Position numbers and translations under genes: made by a program
Notes under the pieces: model-generated
Told to the model about the DNA's origin: nothing
What the model saw: the letters and a program-made list of their open reading frames with translations, nothing else
The model's database searches: none
In this document: positions 24,193 through 33,519 of the stretch, one piece after another
How positions within the stretch are numbered: position 1 is the stretch's first letter
How the letters are laid out: every line of letters begins with the position of its first letter
NCBI GenBank assembly: GCA_002363385.1
Contig: DEVL01000004.1
Location: 131,766 to 195,765, forward strand
DNA length: 64,000 nt
Source of the DNA: Stenotrophomonas maltophilia
Lineage (GTDB): Bacteria; Pseudomonadota; Gammaproteobacteria; Xanthomonadales; Xanthomonadaceae
Direction: 5' to 3'

Positions 24193-25074
24193 TCAGAACG
24201 CTTCTGCCGCCTCGATGGTGTTCTGCATCAGGGTCGCCACGGTCATCGGCCCTACCCCGCCCGGGACCGGGGTGATCCAGCTGGCGCGCTGGGCGGCGGC
24301 CTCGAAGCCGACGTCGCCGACCAGGCGGCCGTCATCCAGGCGGTTGATGCCCACATCGATCACCACGGCGCCCGGCTTGACCCATTCACCCGGCACGATG
24401 CCCGGCCGGCCGACGGCGACCACCAGGATGTCGGCGTTGCGCACCGACTGCTCCAGCACGTCCTTGGGGGTGAACTTGTGGCAGCTGGTCACCGTGCAGC
24501 CGGCGATCAGCAGTTCCAGACCCATTGGGCGGCCCACATGGTTGCTGACGCCGACGATGGTGGCGTTGCGACCGCGCACCGGCTGGTCGGTGTGGCCCAG
24601 CAGCGTCACGATGCCGCGCGGCGTGCACGGGCGCAGGCCAAACTCGCGCAGGGCCAGATGACCGACGTTTTCCGGGTGGAAGCCGTCCACGTCCTTGCGC
24701 GGGTCGATGCGGTGGATCAGGCGGTTGGCGTCCGGGATGCCCGGCAGCGGCAGCTGGACCAGGATGCCGTGGATCTTCGGATCGGCATTGAGCTGATCGA
24801 TCAGGGTCAGCAGCTCGGCCTCGGTGGTGCCGGCCGGCAGATCGTAATCAAAGGCTTCGATACCCACTTTCTCGGCCGCGCGGCGCTTGTTGCGCACGTA
24901 CACGGTCGAGGCCGGGTCGCCACCGACCAGCACCACGGCCAGGCCCGGACGGCTGCCACCGGCAGCCAGGCGGGCATCGACCCGGACCTTGAGGCTGTCC
25001 AGCAGGTCTTCGGCGATGCGGCGGCCGTCGAGAATGCGGGCGGAAGAAGCGGTGTCGGAAGTCGGTGAGCTCAT
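24193..25074 (-). CDS. folD: Bifunctional methylenetetrahydrofolate dehydrogenase / methenyltetrahydrofolate cyclohydrolase
   Basis: 293 residues from ATG 25074 (MSSPTSDTASSARILDGRRIAE...); the open frame continues upstream but overlaps the next gene and is not needed. FolD motifs: the catalytic lysine region VYVRNKRRAAEKVGI, ILVQLPLPGIPD, NHVGRPMGLELL for NADP binding and the C-terminal PVPGGVGPMTVATLMQNT. It interconverts 5,10-methylene-THF and 10-formyl-THF for purine and formyl-Met-tRNA synthesis. Single gene between repeat clusters. Confidence 0.95.
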   Translation of the reverse strand: MSSPTSDTASSARILDGRRIAEDLLDSLKVRVDARLAAGGSRPGLAVVLVGGDPASTVYVRNKRRAAEKVGIEAFDYDLPAGTTEAELLTLIDQLNADPKIHGILVQLPLPGIPDANRLIHRIDPRKDVDGFHPENVGHLALREFGLRPCTPRGIVTLLGHTDQPVRGRNATIVGVSNHVGRPMGLELLIAGCTVTSCHKFTPKDVLEQSVRNADILVVAVGRPGIVPGEWVKPGAVVIDVGINRLDDGRLVGDVGFEAAAQRASWITPVPGGVGPMTVATLMQNTIEAAEAF

Positions 25075-25138
25075 CGAGGGCGGCAGGCGTGGGGGCGACG
25101 GTCGTCTATTGTCCCCGATTCGGCCCGCCCCGCCCACC

Positions 25139-25217
25139 GGTAGTGCCGGCCGCTGGCCGGCAGCCACGATCGCCCGGGCAGCGCCACCTGGGTGCCGGCC
25201 AGCGGCCGGCACTACCG
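25139..25217. repeat. Inverted pair of SMAG-type palindromes (GTAGTGCCGGCC form)
   Basis: GTAGTGCCGGCCGCTGGCCG at the left end and its inverted partner (GGCCAGCGGCCGGCACTAC) at the right end, about 35 bp apart. It sits between folD and the Kef-type antiporter, just after the antiporter stop. Confidence 0.85.
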
Positions 25218-25222
25218 TAACC

Positions 25223-27049
25223 TCATTCCTCTTCGGGCACCTGGTCGGCGTTGAGCGTGCGCGCCTTGCGCTTGGGCGCGGTGAACGGCGTCGGCGTCGG
25301 CACGCCCGGCAGCGCGCTGCCGAACACCATGTGCGCACCGGCACGCAGGTCTCCGCCCGCCATCTCCAGCTCGAAGCGTTCGGCATCGCGTTCGCGGATC
25401 TGCTCGGCGATCTCGCGCGCATCGTCCGGATCGGCACCCAGCTCCATCAACGCGGCCTGGCCGAACTGGAGGGCCGACTCAAAGGTCTCTCGAATCTGGA
25501 AATCGACGCCGGCATGGATCAGACGCAGCGAATGCTCGCGGTCGAACGAGCGCACCAGCAGCTTGGCCTGCGGAAACTCGTGAGTGACCAGCTCCACGAT
25601 GCGATCGGCATCCTGGTCATTGTTGACGCACACCGCGATCGCCCGGGCCGACGCCGCACCCGAGGCATGCAGCACATCCAGGCGTGTGCCATCGCCGTAG
25701 TAGATCTTGAATCCGAAACGCTCGGCGTTGTGGATCATGTCCACGTCGTTGTCGATGATGGTCACATCCACATCGCGCGCCAGCAGCGACTGACTCGCCA
25801 CCTGGCCGAAGCGACCAAAGCCGATCAGCAGCACGCTGCCGGACAGACCGTCGGCTTCTTCGACGCCATCGAGCGAGACTTCACGATCCGGCATCAGCTT
25901 GTCGTGCAGCAGTACGAACAGCGGGGTCAGCGCCATCGAGAGCACCACGATCGCGGTGAGGTTGGCGTTGACCTGCACATCGATCACGCCGGCCACCGCC
26001 GCAGCCGAAAACAGCACGAACGCGAATTCGCCGCCCTGCGCCATCACCACGCCGCGATCCAGTGCTTGGCGATGATCACTGCCGAGGATGCGCGCGACCA
26101 CGTAGATGCAGATCGCCTTGGCAAACATCAGCGCGAACACACCGGAGACGATCAGCGGCCAGTTGTTGGCGACCACGGTGAGGTCCAGCGCCATGCCCAC
26201 GCTCAGGAAGAACAGGCCGAGCAGAATGCCGCGGAACGGCTCGATATCCGCTTCGATCTGGTGGCGGAAGGTGGATTCGCTGAGCAGCACGCCCGCAAGG
26301 AACGCGCCCATCGCCATTGACAATCCGCCCAACTGCATCAGCAGCGCGGCGCCGAGCACGACCAGCAGCGCGGCGGCCGTCATCACTTCGCGGGCCTTGG
26401 CGGCGGCGAGGATGCGGAACAGCGGATTGAGCAGGAAGCGGCCGACCAGCACCAGCCCGACGATCGCACCGGCGGCGATGCCCACCGTGACCCAGCGCGA
26501 CGTCTCGCCGGCATCGCTGTGCACCGGCGCCATGAACGCCACCACCGCCAGCAGCGGCACGATCAGCAGATCTTCGAACAGCAGGATCGAGACGATCTTC
26601 TGGCCGGTCGGCAGCGCGATGTCGCCTCGCTCGGCCAGCAACTGCATCACCACCGCGGTGGAGGTCAGCACGAACCCGGCGGCGCCGATGAAGGCGACCG
26701 GCAACGGGAAGCCAAGCAGCATGCACACGCCAGTGAGCACCGTGCCGCAGACCACGATCTGCAGCGTGCCCAGACCGAAGATCTCGTTGCGCAGGCTCCA
26801 CAGATGCGAGGGCCGCATCTCCAGGCCGATCACGAACAGGAACATCACCACGCCGAGCTCGGCGGTATGCAGGATGGCCTGCGGATCGGAGAACCAACCG
26901 AACCCGAACGGGCCGATGGCCAGGCCCGCGGCGAAATAGCCCAGCACCGAGCCCAACCCGAGCCGGCGGAACAGCGGCACCATGACCACTGCCGCACCCA
27001 GCAGGGCGACCACTTTCACCAATTCACTGGCACCTGCTTCCACCGCCAT
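25223..27049 (-). CDS. Kef-type CPA2 potassium/proton antiporter with RCK domain
   Basis: 608 residues, the length of E. coli KefB/KefC. N-terminal Na+/H+-exchanger domain with about 12 membrane segments (FAAGLAIGPFGFGW, VVMFLFVIGLEMRPS, LTSTAVVMQLLAERG) and a C-terminal RCK_N domain with the NAD-binding GFGRFGQ (about 407-413) and partner acidic residue (VTIIDNDVDM). Kef systems let K+ out and protons in to acidify the cytosol against electrophiles, held shut by glutathione. The usual KefF/KefG oxidoreductase partner is not next to it. Kef versus a general CPA2 exchanger cannot be settled from sequence alone. Confidence 0.88.
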   Translation of the reverse strand: MAVEAGASELVKVVALLGAAVVMVPLFRRLGLGSVLGYFAAGLAIGPFGFGWFSDPQAILHTAELGVVMFLFVIGLEMRPSHLWSLRNEIFGLGTLQIVVCGTVLTGVCMLLGFPLPVAFIGAAGFVLTSTAVVMQLLAERGDIALPTGQKIVSILLFEDLLIVPLLAVVAFMAPVHSDAGETSRWVTVGIAAGAIVGLVLVGRFLLNPLFRILAAAKAREVMTAAALLVVLGAALLMQLGGLSMAMGAFLAGVLLSESTFRHQIEADIEPFRGILLGLFFLSVGMALDLTVVANNWPLIVSGVFALMFAKAICIYVVARILGSDHRQALDRGVVMAQGGEFAFVLFSAAAVAGVIDVQVNANLTAIVVLSMALTPLFVLLHDKLMPDREVSLDGVEEADGLSGSVLLIGFGRFGQVASQSLLARDVDVTIIDNDVDMIHNAERFGFKIYYGDGTRLDVLHASGAASARAIAVCVNNDQDADRIVELVTHEFPQAKLLVRSFDREHSLRLIHAGVDFQIRETFESALQFGQAALMELGADPDDAREIAEQIRERDAERFELEMAGGDLRAGAHMVFGSALPGVPTPTPFTAPKRKARTLNADQVPEEE

Positions 27050-27201
27050 GCGGTTGCTTCCCCGGACTACAAAAGATGCGTCAACGATAGGGCAAAGCGT
27101 TGAAGGGCAGTAGCGCGGATGATGCGTTTTATCGTGCTGAATTCAGAACGATATTCCACCTTGATGTCAGATCGTCCTGAAATCGCGACCGAACTCGGCG
27201 C

Positions 27202-27321
27202 TAGAGCCACGCCATGCGTGGCTGCCCTCACCCGGCCCCCTCGCCAACCGCATCCACGCATGGCGTGGATCTGCATTGCCTCACGGACAAATCGCGCATC
27301 CCACGCATGTGGTGGATCTAC
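27202..27321. repeat. Three SMAG-type palindromes (GATCCACGC-ATGCGTGGAT form)
   Basis: Copies at 27202-27224 (forward) and 27250-27275 and 27297-27321 (inverted), a third sequence variant of the same GTAG-headed design. They fill the 280-bp space between the antiporter start and the moeB stop. No gene is seen there. Confidence 0.75.
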
Positions 27322-27330
27322 GCCTACCTC

Positions 27331-28467
27331 TCAGGCGCTGCAGAACGCGGCGTAATCGATGTACCCGGGGAACTCGCGCCCGGGGGCACAGAGCGGGCAG
27401 ACCGGATCCGGACGCAGCCGCGTCTCGCGGAAGCGCATGCTCAGCGCATCGAAGGTCAGCAGGCGACCGATCAGTGGCTCGCCGATGCCGAGCAGGAGCT
27501 TGAGCACTTCGGTGGCCTGCAGCAGGCCGACCATGCCCGGCAACACGCCGAGCACCCCTGCCTCCGAGCAGTTGGGGGCGAACTCGGGCGGCGGCGGCTC
27601 GGGGAAGAGGCAGCGGTAGCACGGCGCGGTACCGCGCTGGCGGCCGGCATCGAACACGCTGACCTGGCCGGTGAAGCGCTCCACCGCGCCATACACCAGC
27701 GGAATGCCATGCTGCAGGCAGGCATCGTTGAGCAGGTAACGCAGCGGGAAGTTGTCCGAGCCATCCAAAACAACATCAACACCTTCGAGCAGTGCATCGA
27801 TGTTGTCCGAGGTGACCCGCGCCTGCACCGCCTCCACGTCCAGCGATGGATTGAGCGCGAGCAGGCGTGCGCGTGCCGAGAGCACCTTGGGCTCGCCGAC
27901 GCTGGCATCGGTATGGATGATCTGCCGATGCAGGTTGCTGCGGTCGACCACATCATCATCGGCGATGCGCAGGTGCCCTACCCCGGCCGCGGCCAGGTAG
28001 AAGCTGGCCGGTGCGCCCAGGCCGCCAGCGCCGAGCACCAGCACGCGTGAGGCGAGCAGCGTCTTCTGGCCGTCGATACCGACCTGCGGCAGCAGCAGAT
28101 GACGTGAGTACCGCTCGTTGAAGTCACGCTCGGCGTCGCTCTGCATCGGCTGCACCAGGGCCAGGCCGTCAGCGCGCCACGCGGTGGTGCCCCCGTGCAC
28201 GGACGCAATATTCGTGTAGCCCAGGTCAGACAGGAAAACGGCGGCTTCCATCGAACGCCTGCCGCTCTGGCAGATCAGGACGACCTCGCGATCAGTGGCT
28301 GGCAGGTAGGTGCTTGGCTCGGCGTGGAGATCGCCCTTGGCGATGCCGAGCGCACCTTCAGCCATGCCGGTGGCACGCTCATGCGCCTCGCGGACGTCGA
28401 TCAGCAGTGCGCCATGGGCGAGGCGTTCCCGGGCCTGCGCCGGGGTGAGTTCGTGGATCGTGCTCAT
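27331..28467 (-). CDS. moeB: Molybdopterin-synthase adenylyltransferase with N-terminal rhodanese domain (MoeB/MoeZ-like)
   Basis: 378 residues from ATG 28467 (MSTIHELTPAQ). N-terminal rhodanese domain (1-105) with the sulfur-carrying C66 in CQSGRRS, then a ThiF/MoeB adenylyltransferase domain with GAGGLGAP (147-154), candidate catalytic C300 in NCSEAGVLG and a zinc site formed by C283/C286 and the late CPLC. It adenylates, and probably sulfurates, the C-terminus of a sulfur-carrier protein (MoaD or ThiS). In E. coli MoeB lacks the rhodanese; here the domain is at the N-terminus, while MoeZ-type fusions elsewhere usually carry it at the C-terminus. Confidence 0.9.
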   Translation of the reverse strand: MSTIHELTPAQARERLAHGALLIDVREAHERATGMAEGALGIAKGDLHAEPSTYLPATDREVVLICQSGRRSMEAAVFLSDLGYTNIASVHGGTTAWRADGLALVQPMQSDAERDFNERYSRHLLLPQVGIDGQKTLLASRVLVLGAGGLGAPASFYLAAAGVGHLRIADDDVVDRSNLHRQIIHTDASVGEPKVLSARARLLALNPSLDVEAVQARVTSDNIDALLEGVDVVLDGSDNFPLRYLLNDACLQHGIPLVYGAVERFTGQVSVFDAGRQRGTAPCYRCLFPEPPPPEFAPNCSEAGVLGVLPGMVGLLQATEVLKLLLGIGEPLIGRLLTFDALSMRFRETRLRPDPVCPLCAPGREFPGYIDYAAFCSA

Positions 28468-28510
28468 GCGGAGGATTATCGCGCACGGGGGCGTCGGCAG
28501 CGCCAATGAA

Positions 28511-28534
28511 AAGAGCCGGCTTGCGCCGGCTCTT
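28511..28534 (-). terminator. Terminator of the der operon
   Basis: AGAGCCGGC (28512-28520), short loop, GCCGGCTCT (28524-28532); on the minus strand it is followed by TTTTC, 8 bp past the der stop. Confidence 0.8.
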
Positions 28535-28541
28535 TGTTGGG

Positions 28542-29933
28542 TCACTTGCCCTTGACGTGCTTGATCAAGCGGCGCTTGCGCTTGAGCTGACGTTCGGTGA
28601 GCACGTTCTTCTTGCCTTCGTAGGGATTCACACCCTCGCGGAAGATGAACTGCACGGGCGTGCCGACCAGCTTGAAGCGCTTGCGGAAGAAGTTCTCCAG
28701 GTAGCGCTTGTACGACTCCGGCAGGTCTTTCAGACGGGTGCCGTGGACGATGAAGGTCGGCGGGTTGGAACCGCCCGGATGCACGTAACGCAGCTTGGAC
28801 ACGTGACCACGGATCGCCGGCGGCGGGTTGGTCTCGTACGCCGTTTCCAGCGCCTTGTTGACTTCGCTGGTGCTGAACTCGTGCGTCGCCGAGGCATGCG
28901 CGGCGTGGATGCAGCGGAACAGCTCACGCAGGCCGGAGCCGTGCTTGGCCGAGATGCGCACCACTTCCGCCCACGGCACGAAGCCGAGCTTGCGCGACAC
29001 CAGGGCTTCAGCCTGCTCGCGCTGGTAATCGGTCAGGCCATCCCACTTGTTGATCGCCACCACCAACGCACGGCCGGCATCGAGCACCGCGCCGAGCACG
29101 CTGGCATCCTGATCGGTGACACCTTCCGAGGCATCGAGCATCAGCACCGCAACCTGGCACTGCTCGATGGCCTGCAGGGTCTTGATGACGCTGAACTTCT
29201 CGACCACTTCCTCGACGCGCGCCTTGCGACGCAGGCCGGCGGTATCGATCAGGCGGTACTCACGCCCGTCGCGCTCCATGTCCACCGCGATCGAATCGCG
29301 GGTGGTACCGGGCACTTCGGAGGCGATCATGCGCTCTTCGCCGAGCAGACGATTGACCAGCGTCGACTTGCCCACGTTGGGGCGGCCGACGAAGGCGATG
29401 CGAATGCGGTTCGGGTCGGTGTCCAAGGTCTCGGTGGTGCCCTCTTCCGGCAACCGTTCCACGACCTCGTCCAGCAGATCATCCAGGCCCTGACGGTGCG
29501 CGGCCGAGACGGTCAGCATTTCGCCGAAGCCGTAACGGGCAAATTCCGAACGCACGGTGTCTTCGTTCATGCCGTCGATCTTGTTGATCAACAGCAGGGT
29601 CGGACGGGCCAGCTTGCGCAGCCAGGACAGGATCTCGTCGTCCATCGGGCCCTCACGGGCATCGACCACGAACAGGATCAGATCCGCTTCCGCGGCGGCA
29701 GCACGGGCCTGGCGGGCGGTAGCGCCGGCCAGACCTTCTTCTTCACCGGCGATACCACCGGTATCGACCACCAGGAACGGGTGGTCTTCATCAAGACGAC
29801 AAACACCGTAATTACGGTCCCGGGTCACGCCGGGCTGGTCATGGACCAGCGCGTCGCGCGTACGGGTAAACGCATTGAACAGCGTGGACTTGCCGACATT
29901 CGGCCGTCCAACCAGGGCGACCAAGGGCAGCAT
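28542..29933 (-). CDS. der: Ribosome-assembly GTPase Der (EngA)
   Basis: 463 residues with two tandem GTPase domains, each with its own P-loop GRPNVGKST (9-17 and about 180-188), DTGG/DTAG and NKID/NKWD motifs, then the KH-like C-terminal domain and a basic tail (KKNVLTERQLKRKRRLIKHVKGK). It is essential for 50S subunit maturation. Last gene of the rlmN-pilF-rodZ-yfgM-bamB-der run; it starts 12 bp after bamB ends. Confidence 0.97.
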   Translation of the reverse strand: MLPLVALVGRPNVGKSTLFNAFTRTRDALVHDQPGVTRDRNYGVCRLDEDHPFLVVDTGGIAGEEEGLAGATARQARAAAAEADLILFVVDAREGPMDDEILSWLRKLARPTLLLINKIDGMNEDTVRSEFARYGFGEMLTVSAAHRQGLDDLLDEVVERLPEEGTTETLDTDPNRIRIAFVGRPNVGKSTLVNRLLGEERMIASEVPGTTRDSIAVDMERDGREYRLIDTAGLRRKARVEEVVEKFSVIKTLQAIEQCQVAVLMLDASEGVTDQDASVLGAVLDAGRALVVAINKWDGLTDYQREQAEALVSRKLGFVPWAEVVRISAKHGSGLRELFRCIHAAHASATHEFSTSEVNKALETAYETNPPPAIRGHVSKLRYVHPGGSNPPTFIVHGTRLKDLPESYKRYLENFFRKRFKLVGTPVQFIFREGVNPYEGKKNVLTERQLKRKRRLIKHVKGK

Positions 29934-29945
29934 CGCGGTAACTCC

Positions 29946-31154
29946 TTATTGTGCCAACCGGAATGCGGTCAGCTTTCCATCAACGTTCTGCACCAGCAGA
30001 ATCCCATCGGCGACCACCGGCTGTGCCAGGAGGGCGTCGCCGCCACTCTTGGCGCGCGCCGCGAACTCACCGTTATCGGTCCGCAACCAGTGCAGATACC
30101 CCTTGTAATCACCGACCACAACGTAATCGCCGTGGATGACCGGACCGGTCAGCGAACGACGGGCCAGACCCGTCTGCGACCACATGGCCGAACCGCTGGT
30201 CTTGTCCAGGCCGAACACGCCGCCCTTGTTGTCGGTGACGAACACATTGCTCGAGGTCAGGGCCACGCCACCGGCGCCACCATGATCACGCGCCCACAGC
30301 GGACGGCCGGTCGGGCCTTCGATCGCCATGGTCTGGTTCTTGAAACTGCTGACGTACAGCGTATTGCCTTCCAGCACCGGGGCGCCGTCGATGTCGGCCA
30401 TGCGCTCCAGCTCGGTGCGGCCTTCGCCGGTACCGACCATCTGGTCCCACAGCGTGCGGCCGTCCTGCATGGCCAGCGCGGCGATCGAGCCATCATCGTT
30501 GCCGATGAACAGCACGCCCGGGCCGGTCACGACCGGGGCATTGCCACGCACGGTGAGTGCCGGCAGCTCGCGCGGGTTGAACCAGCGCTGGGTGCCGTTC
30601 TCGACATCCAGACCGGTCACGCGACCGTCGTTGCTGCGCACGAACACCATGCCCTGGCCAACGGCCGGGGCGGAAATCACTTCACCCGGCACCTTGGCGC
30701 GCCACTTTTCGGTGCCGTCCGCCGCGTTCAGGGCGATGACCTGACCGTCCAGCGTGCCGATGACGACCAGGCCTTCACCCACGCCCGGGCCACCGGACAA
30801 GCGCAGCTTGGGCTTCTTCTTTTCCTTGGCCGGCTCGTAGGTCCAGACCTTCTTGCCGGTCTGCAGGTCGATGGCGTGCACGCCACCGTAGATGGCGGCG
30901 GCATAGACGCGACCATCGGCGACCACCGGGCCCTGACGGACGCCGATGCGCTTTTCGCCCTTGCCCACGTTGGCCGACCAGATCCGGTCCACCTTGGTGG
31001 TGGCATCGAACTTGACCAGTTCGGCCGGTTCCAGCGCCTTCTTGGCCGCGGCATCTTTGCCGGCGAACCAGCCCTTCATCGTGCTGCAGCCGGTCAGGGC
31101 CATGCCCAACAGGGCAACCGTGGCAACGCGCTTGATCATGACCATCTGATTCAT
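29946..31154 (-). CDS. bamB: Outer-membrane assembly lipoprotein BamB
   Basis: 402 residues with a lipoprotein signal (LGMALTGC, lipid Cys about residue 23) and an eight-bladed PQQ-type propeller (repeats such as VHAIDLQTGKKVWTYE, VIALNAADGTEKWRAK, DGRTLWDQMVG). BamB is a scaffold of the BAM complex that inserts barrel proteins. Its start codon shares a base with the yfgM stop (TAATG). A second start 3 residues in (MVMIKR) is equally possible. Confidence 0.95.
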   Translation of the reverse strand: MNQMVMIKRVATVALLGMALTGCSTMKGWFAGKDAAAKKALEPAELVKFDATTKVDRIWSANVGKGEKRIGVRQGPVVADGRVYAAAIYGGVHAIDLQTGKKVWTYEPAKEKKKPKLRLSGGPGVGEGLVVIGTLDGQVIALNAADGTEKWRAKVPGEVISAPAVGQGMVFVRSNDGRVTGLDVENGTQRWFNPRELPALTVRGNAPVVTGPGVLFIGNDDGSIAALAMQDGRTLWDQMVGTGEGRTELERMADIDGAPVLEGNTLYVSSFKNQTMAIEGPTGRPLWARDHGGAGGVALTSSNVFVTDNKGGVFGLDKTSGSAMWSQTGLARRSLTGPVIHGDYVVVGDYKGYLHWLRTDNGEFAARAKSGGDALLAQPVVADGILLVQNVDGKLTAFRLAQ

Positions 31155-31792
31155 TACACCGACTCCGCAGGATCGGTGACGGTGCCACCGGCATCCGTCA
31201 ACTTGGTTTCCAGCAGGCGCCGCTGGGGCGCTGCCACGTCCAGCGTCTTGAGCGCCTTCTCATACTGTTCGCGGGCCGCGTCACGCTTGCCCTGCGCCAT
31301 CAGCGCATCGCCATGGATTTCCAGGCTGGTGCTGTCGGTTGCGGTGCCGAGCTGCTTGATCGCATCCTCGGTCTTGCCGGTGGCCACCAGAAGGCGCGCG
31401 ACGCGCTGCTCGATCACCGGCTTGAATTCAGGGTCGGCCTTGATCGCGCGCAGGGTCGCCAGCGCGTCGTCGTTCTTGCCGGCATCGACCTGGGCCTTGG
31501 CCAGCTGCAGCGCAGCCAGATCGGCATAGATGTTGGCCTTGCCGCTTTCGAGCGCCTTCACGCCCTTGGCCGCCTGCTCCAGATCCTTGTCTTCCAGGCT
31601 CTTGAGCACGACCTGGTACTGGACGTTGGCACCGGCCAGGCTGTTGCTGTGCCGGGTCTGCCATTCCTTCCAGCCCCAGATGCCACCGATCGCGATGGCG
31701 ACACCGGCCAGGATGCTGACACCGTTCTTCCGCAGCCAGCTGCGGACGCGTTCACTTTGTTCGTGCTCGTCGAGCAGGTCGTCGATCGCCAT
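31154..31792 (-). CDS. yfgM: YfgM-family periplasmic TPR protein, ancillary SecYEG subunit
   Basis: 212 residues: short cytoplasmic N-terminus (MAIDDLLDEHEQSERVRSWLRKNG), one membrane helix (about 25-41), then a periplasmic TPR-like domain. In E. coli YfgM sits at SecYEG with PpiD and helps pass substrates to periplasmic chaperones. Order yfgM-bamB-der is conserved in gammaproteobacteria. In E. coli hisS and ispG lie between rodZ and yfgM; they are missing here. Confidence 0.92.
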   Translation of the reverse strand: MAIDDLLDEHEQSERVRSWLRKNGVSILAGVAIAIGGIWGWKEWQTRHSNSLAGANVQYQVVLKSLEDKDLEQAAKGVKALESGKANIYADLAALQLAKAQVDAGKNDDALATLRAIKADPEFKPVIEQRVARLLVATGKTEDAIKQLGTATDSTSLEIHGDALMAQGKRDAAREQYEKALKTLDVAAPQRRLLETKLTDAGGTVTDPAESV

Positions 31793-31851
31793 GCGTACTC
31801 TCGCCCCGCCCGTAAGGAGGAGCTATTTGAATTGGATTGGGGAAACGCAGC

Positions 31852-32715
31852 TCAGTGCGAAACTGGGGCCACGGAGCCGTCAGAGGATACCGTAAAGCGT
31901 GCCACGTTGGCTCGCTGGTACGGCGAAAGGTCGACGATAGTGCCGCCCTGCTGAACCTCGACCGCCGATGCATTGCCCAGCACCATGCGGGCCACCTGCC
32001 CCGGTGCGAAGCTGCGGGTCTCGCCCGACTTCAGCAACGCCTTTTCGACGGTCGTGCCATCGGGCGCGGTGATGTCGATCCAGCTGTCGCCATTGAACTG
32101 CAGAGTGAGACCGCCGCCCACGGCCACTGGCGCGGCAGCAGGACGCGGGACCGGCGTCAGCGACGCCAGATACGGCGCGGACGGTGCCGAAGGCTTGGCG
32201 CTTTCGGCCGTCGCTGGCGCCGGGGCGGTTGGTGTGTCGCCACCGGCCACCGGTACCGCCGCCGGGATGACATCCAGCGACGCGGTATTGGGGGTGTTGG
32301 CCGTGCCATCGAAATGGCCGCGGGTCGCAAACCAGACCGGCACCGCCAGCACGGCGGTGATGCCGACATACAGCACGCGACGGCCCAGGCTTTCGGCGAT
32401 GCGACGCGCGCGCGGCGTATGCGTATGGCTCACCAGCTGCGGCGGCACGATCGGACCGATGTGCGCCTGTTCGAGAACGTCGCCGATATCCACCTTCAGC
32501 AGGCGGGCGTAGCTTCGGAGCTGGCCGCGGACGAAGACCGGCGCGCCCAGGCGCTGCCATTGCTCTTCTTCCAGCGATTTGACTACCTGAACCGGCATGC
32601 GCAGCTGCTGCCCCACCGCTTCCAGGGTCAGGCCGGCCGCTTCACGGGCCTGGCGAAGACGGGCTCCGCAACCGGCCGCAGTATCAAAAGCGTTCACAGT
32701 CTGGTCATCAATCAC
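31852..32715 (-). CDS. rodZ: RodZ-like helix-turn-helix membrane protein (DUF4115)
   Basis: 287 residues: cytoplasmic HTH_25 domain (about 16-85, LRQAREAAGLTLEAVGQQLRMPVQVVKSLEE), a membrane helix near 112-130, a Pro/Ala-rich periplasmic linker and a C-terminal DUF4115 beta domain (LQFNGDSWIDITAPDG...). RodZ links MreB filaments to the cell-wall elongation machinery and maintains rod shape. Only 6 bp separate it from pilF. Confidence 0.92.
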   Translation of the reverse strand: MIDDQTVNAFDTAAGCGARLRQAREAAGLTLEAVGQQLRMPVQVVKSLEEEQWQRLGAPVFVRGQLRSYARLLKVDIGDVLEQAHIGPIVPPQLVSHTHTPRARRIAESLGRRVLYVGITAVLAVPVWFATRGHFDGTANTPNTASLDVIPAAVPVAGGDTPTAPAPATAESAKPSAPSAPYLASLTPVPRPAAAPVAVGGGLTLQFNGDSWIDITAPDGTTVEKALLKSGETRSFAPGQVARMVLGNASAVEVQQGGTIVDLSPYQRANVARFTVSSDGSVAPVSH

Positions 32716-32721
32716 AGTGCT

Positions 32722-33519
32722 TCAACCCCGGGGATTAGGTGCCGCATCCTGCGGAAATTCATCATGAATTCGCTGCAGATAGCGACCGGATGCCACGTTG
32801 TCGCCAAGCCGCGCCTCGATTTGAGAGGCAAGTTGTAACACGGAACGTGTGGCCGGTGCAGCCGCCAGACGCCGTTGCGCAAAGGCGCGGGCCTCGAAAT
32901 AGCGCCCTTGGGCGTACTCGCTGCGGGCCATCGACTCCAGTGCGTACGCATTGGCGGGATCTATCTCAAGTGCTCGACGCAGGTCCGGCGTAGCCCGTTC
33001 GGACTGGCCCGCCTCCAGCGCGCAGCCGCCGGCATTGGCCAGTGCGGAGGCCGGCGTGGTGTAGCCCGGCGCCTGCAGGGCGCGATCAAACCAGACCAGC
33101 GACTCGGCCGGCCGGCCATGAGCACATAGCCAAGCACCATAATTATTGAGGACGTCACCCCGATCCGGGGCCAGCTCGGCGGCCTTGGCATACAGCGGGC
33201 CGGCGCCGGCCTCATTGCCACGCTGCGTGGCAATGGCCGCCAGCATCATGTATGCCTCTGGACGTCGCGCGTCGATCTTCATCGCCGCGCGGACCCGCTT
33301 CTCGGCGGCATCCAGGGCGCCGGCGCGCATCGACTCGCCGGCCAGGACCATCTGGTCCTGGTAATTCACACGCTTGCGGATCTCGGGGTTGTCACGGGCC
33401 TCATAGGTCGGTGCGACCTCGAGCGGAGCGGACGGCGGTTTGACACCTTGTTTGCCACAGCCGGCCAATGCCAGCGCGAAGAAAACAACGGCTGGCAATC
33501 GGCGATCAGGCAGCGGCAT
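32722..33519 (-). CDS. pilF: Type IV pilus pilotin lipoprotein PilF/PilW
   Basis: 265 residues. Lipoprotein signal ending LALAGC (C21), then TPR repeats (VLNNYGAWLCAHGRPAESLVWFDRAL, ...LEIDPANAYALESMARSEYAQGRYFEAR). PilF/PilW is the outer-membrane lipoprotein needed for PilQ secretin assembly. Its start overlaps the rlmN 3' end by 14 bp, the usual arrangement in this order. Confidence 0.92.
   Translation of the reverse strand: MPLPDRRLPAVVFFALALAGCGKQGVKPPSAPLEVAPTYEARDNPEIRKRVNYQDQMVLAGESMRAGALDAAEKRVRAAMKIDARRPEAYMMLAAIATQRGNEAGAGPLYAKAAELAPDRGDVLNNYGAWLCAHGRPAESLVWFDRALQAPGYTTPASALANAGGCALEAGQSERATPDLRRALEIDPANAYALESMARSEYAQGRYFEARAFAQRRLAAAPATRSVLQLASQIEARLGDNVASGRYLQRIHDEFPQDAAPNPRG

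Noticed and set aside
24193..25437. Extended folD start at 25437
   Set aside because: The extra 121 codons cover a repeat pair and the 3' end of the antiporter gene; the standard FolD N-terminus begins at 25074.
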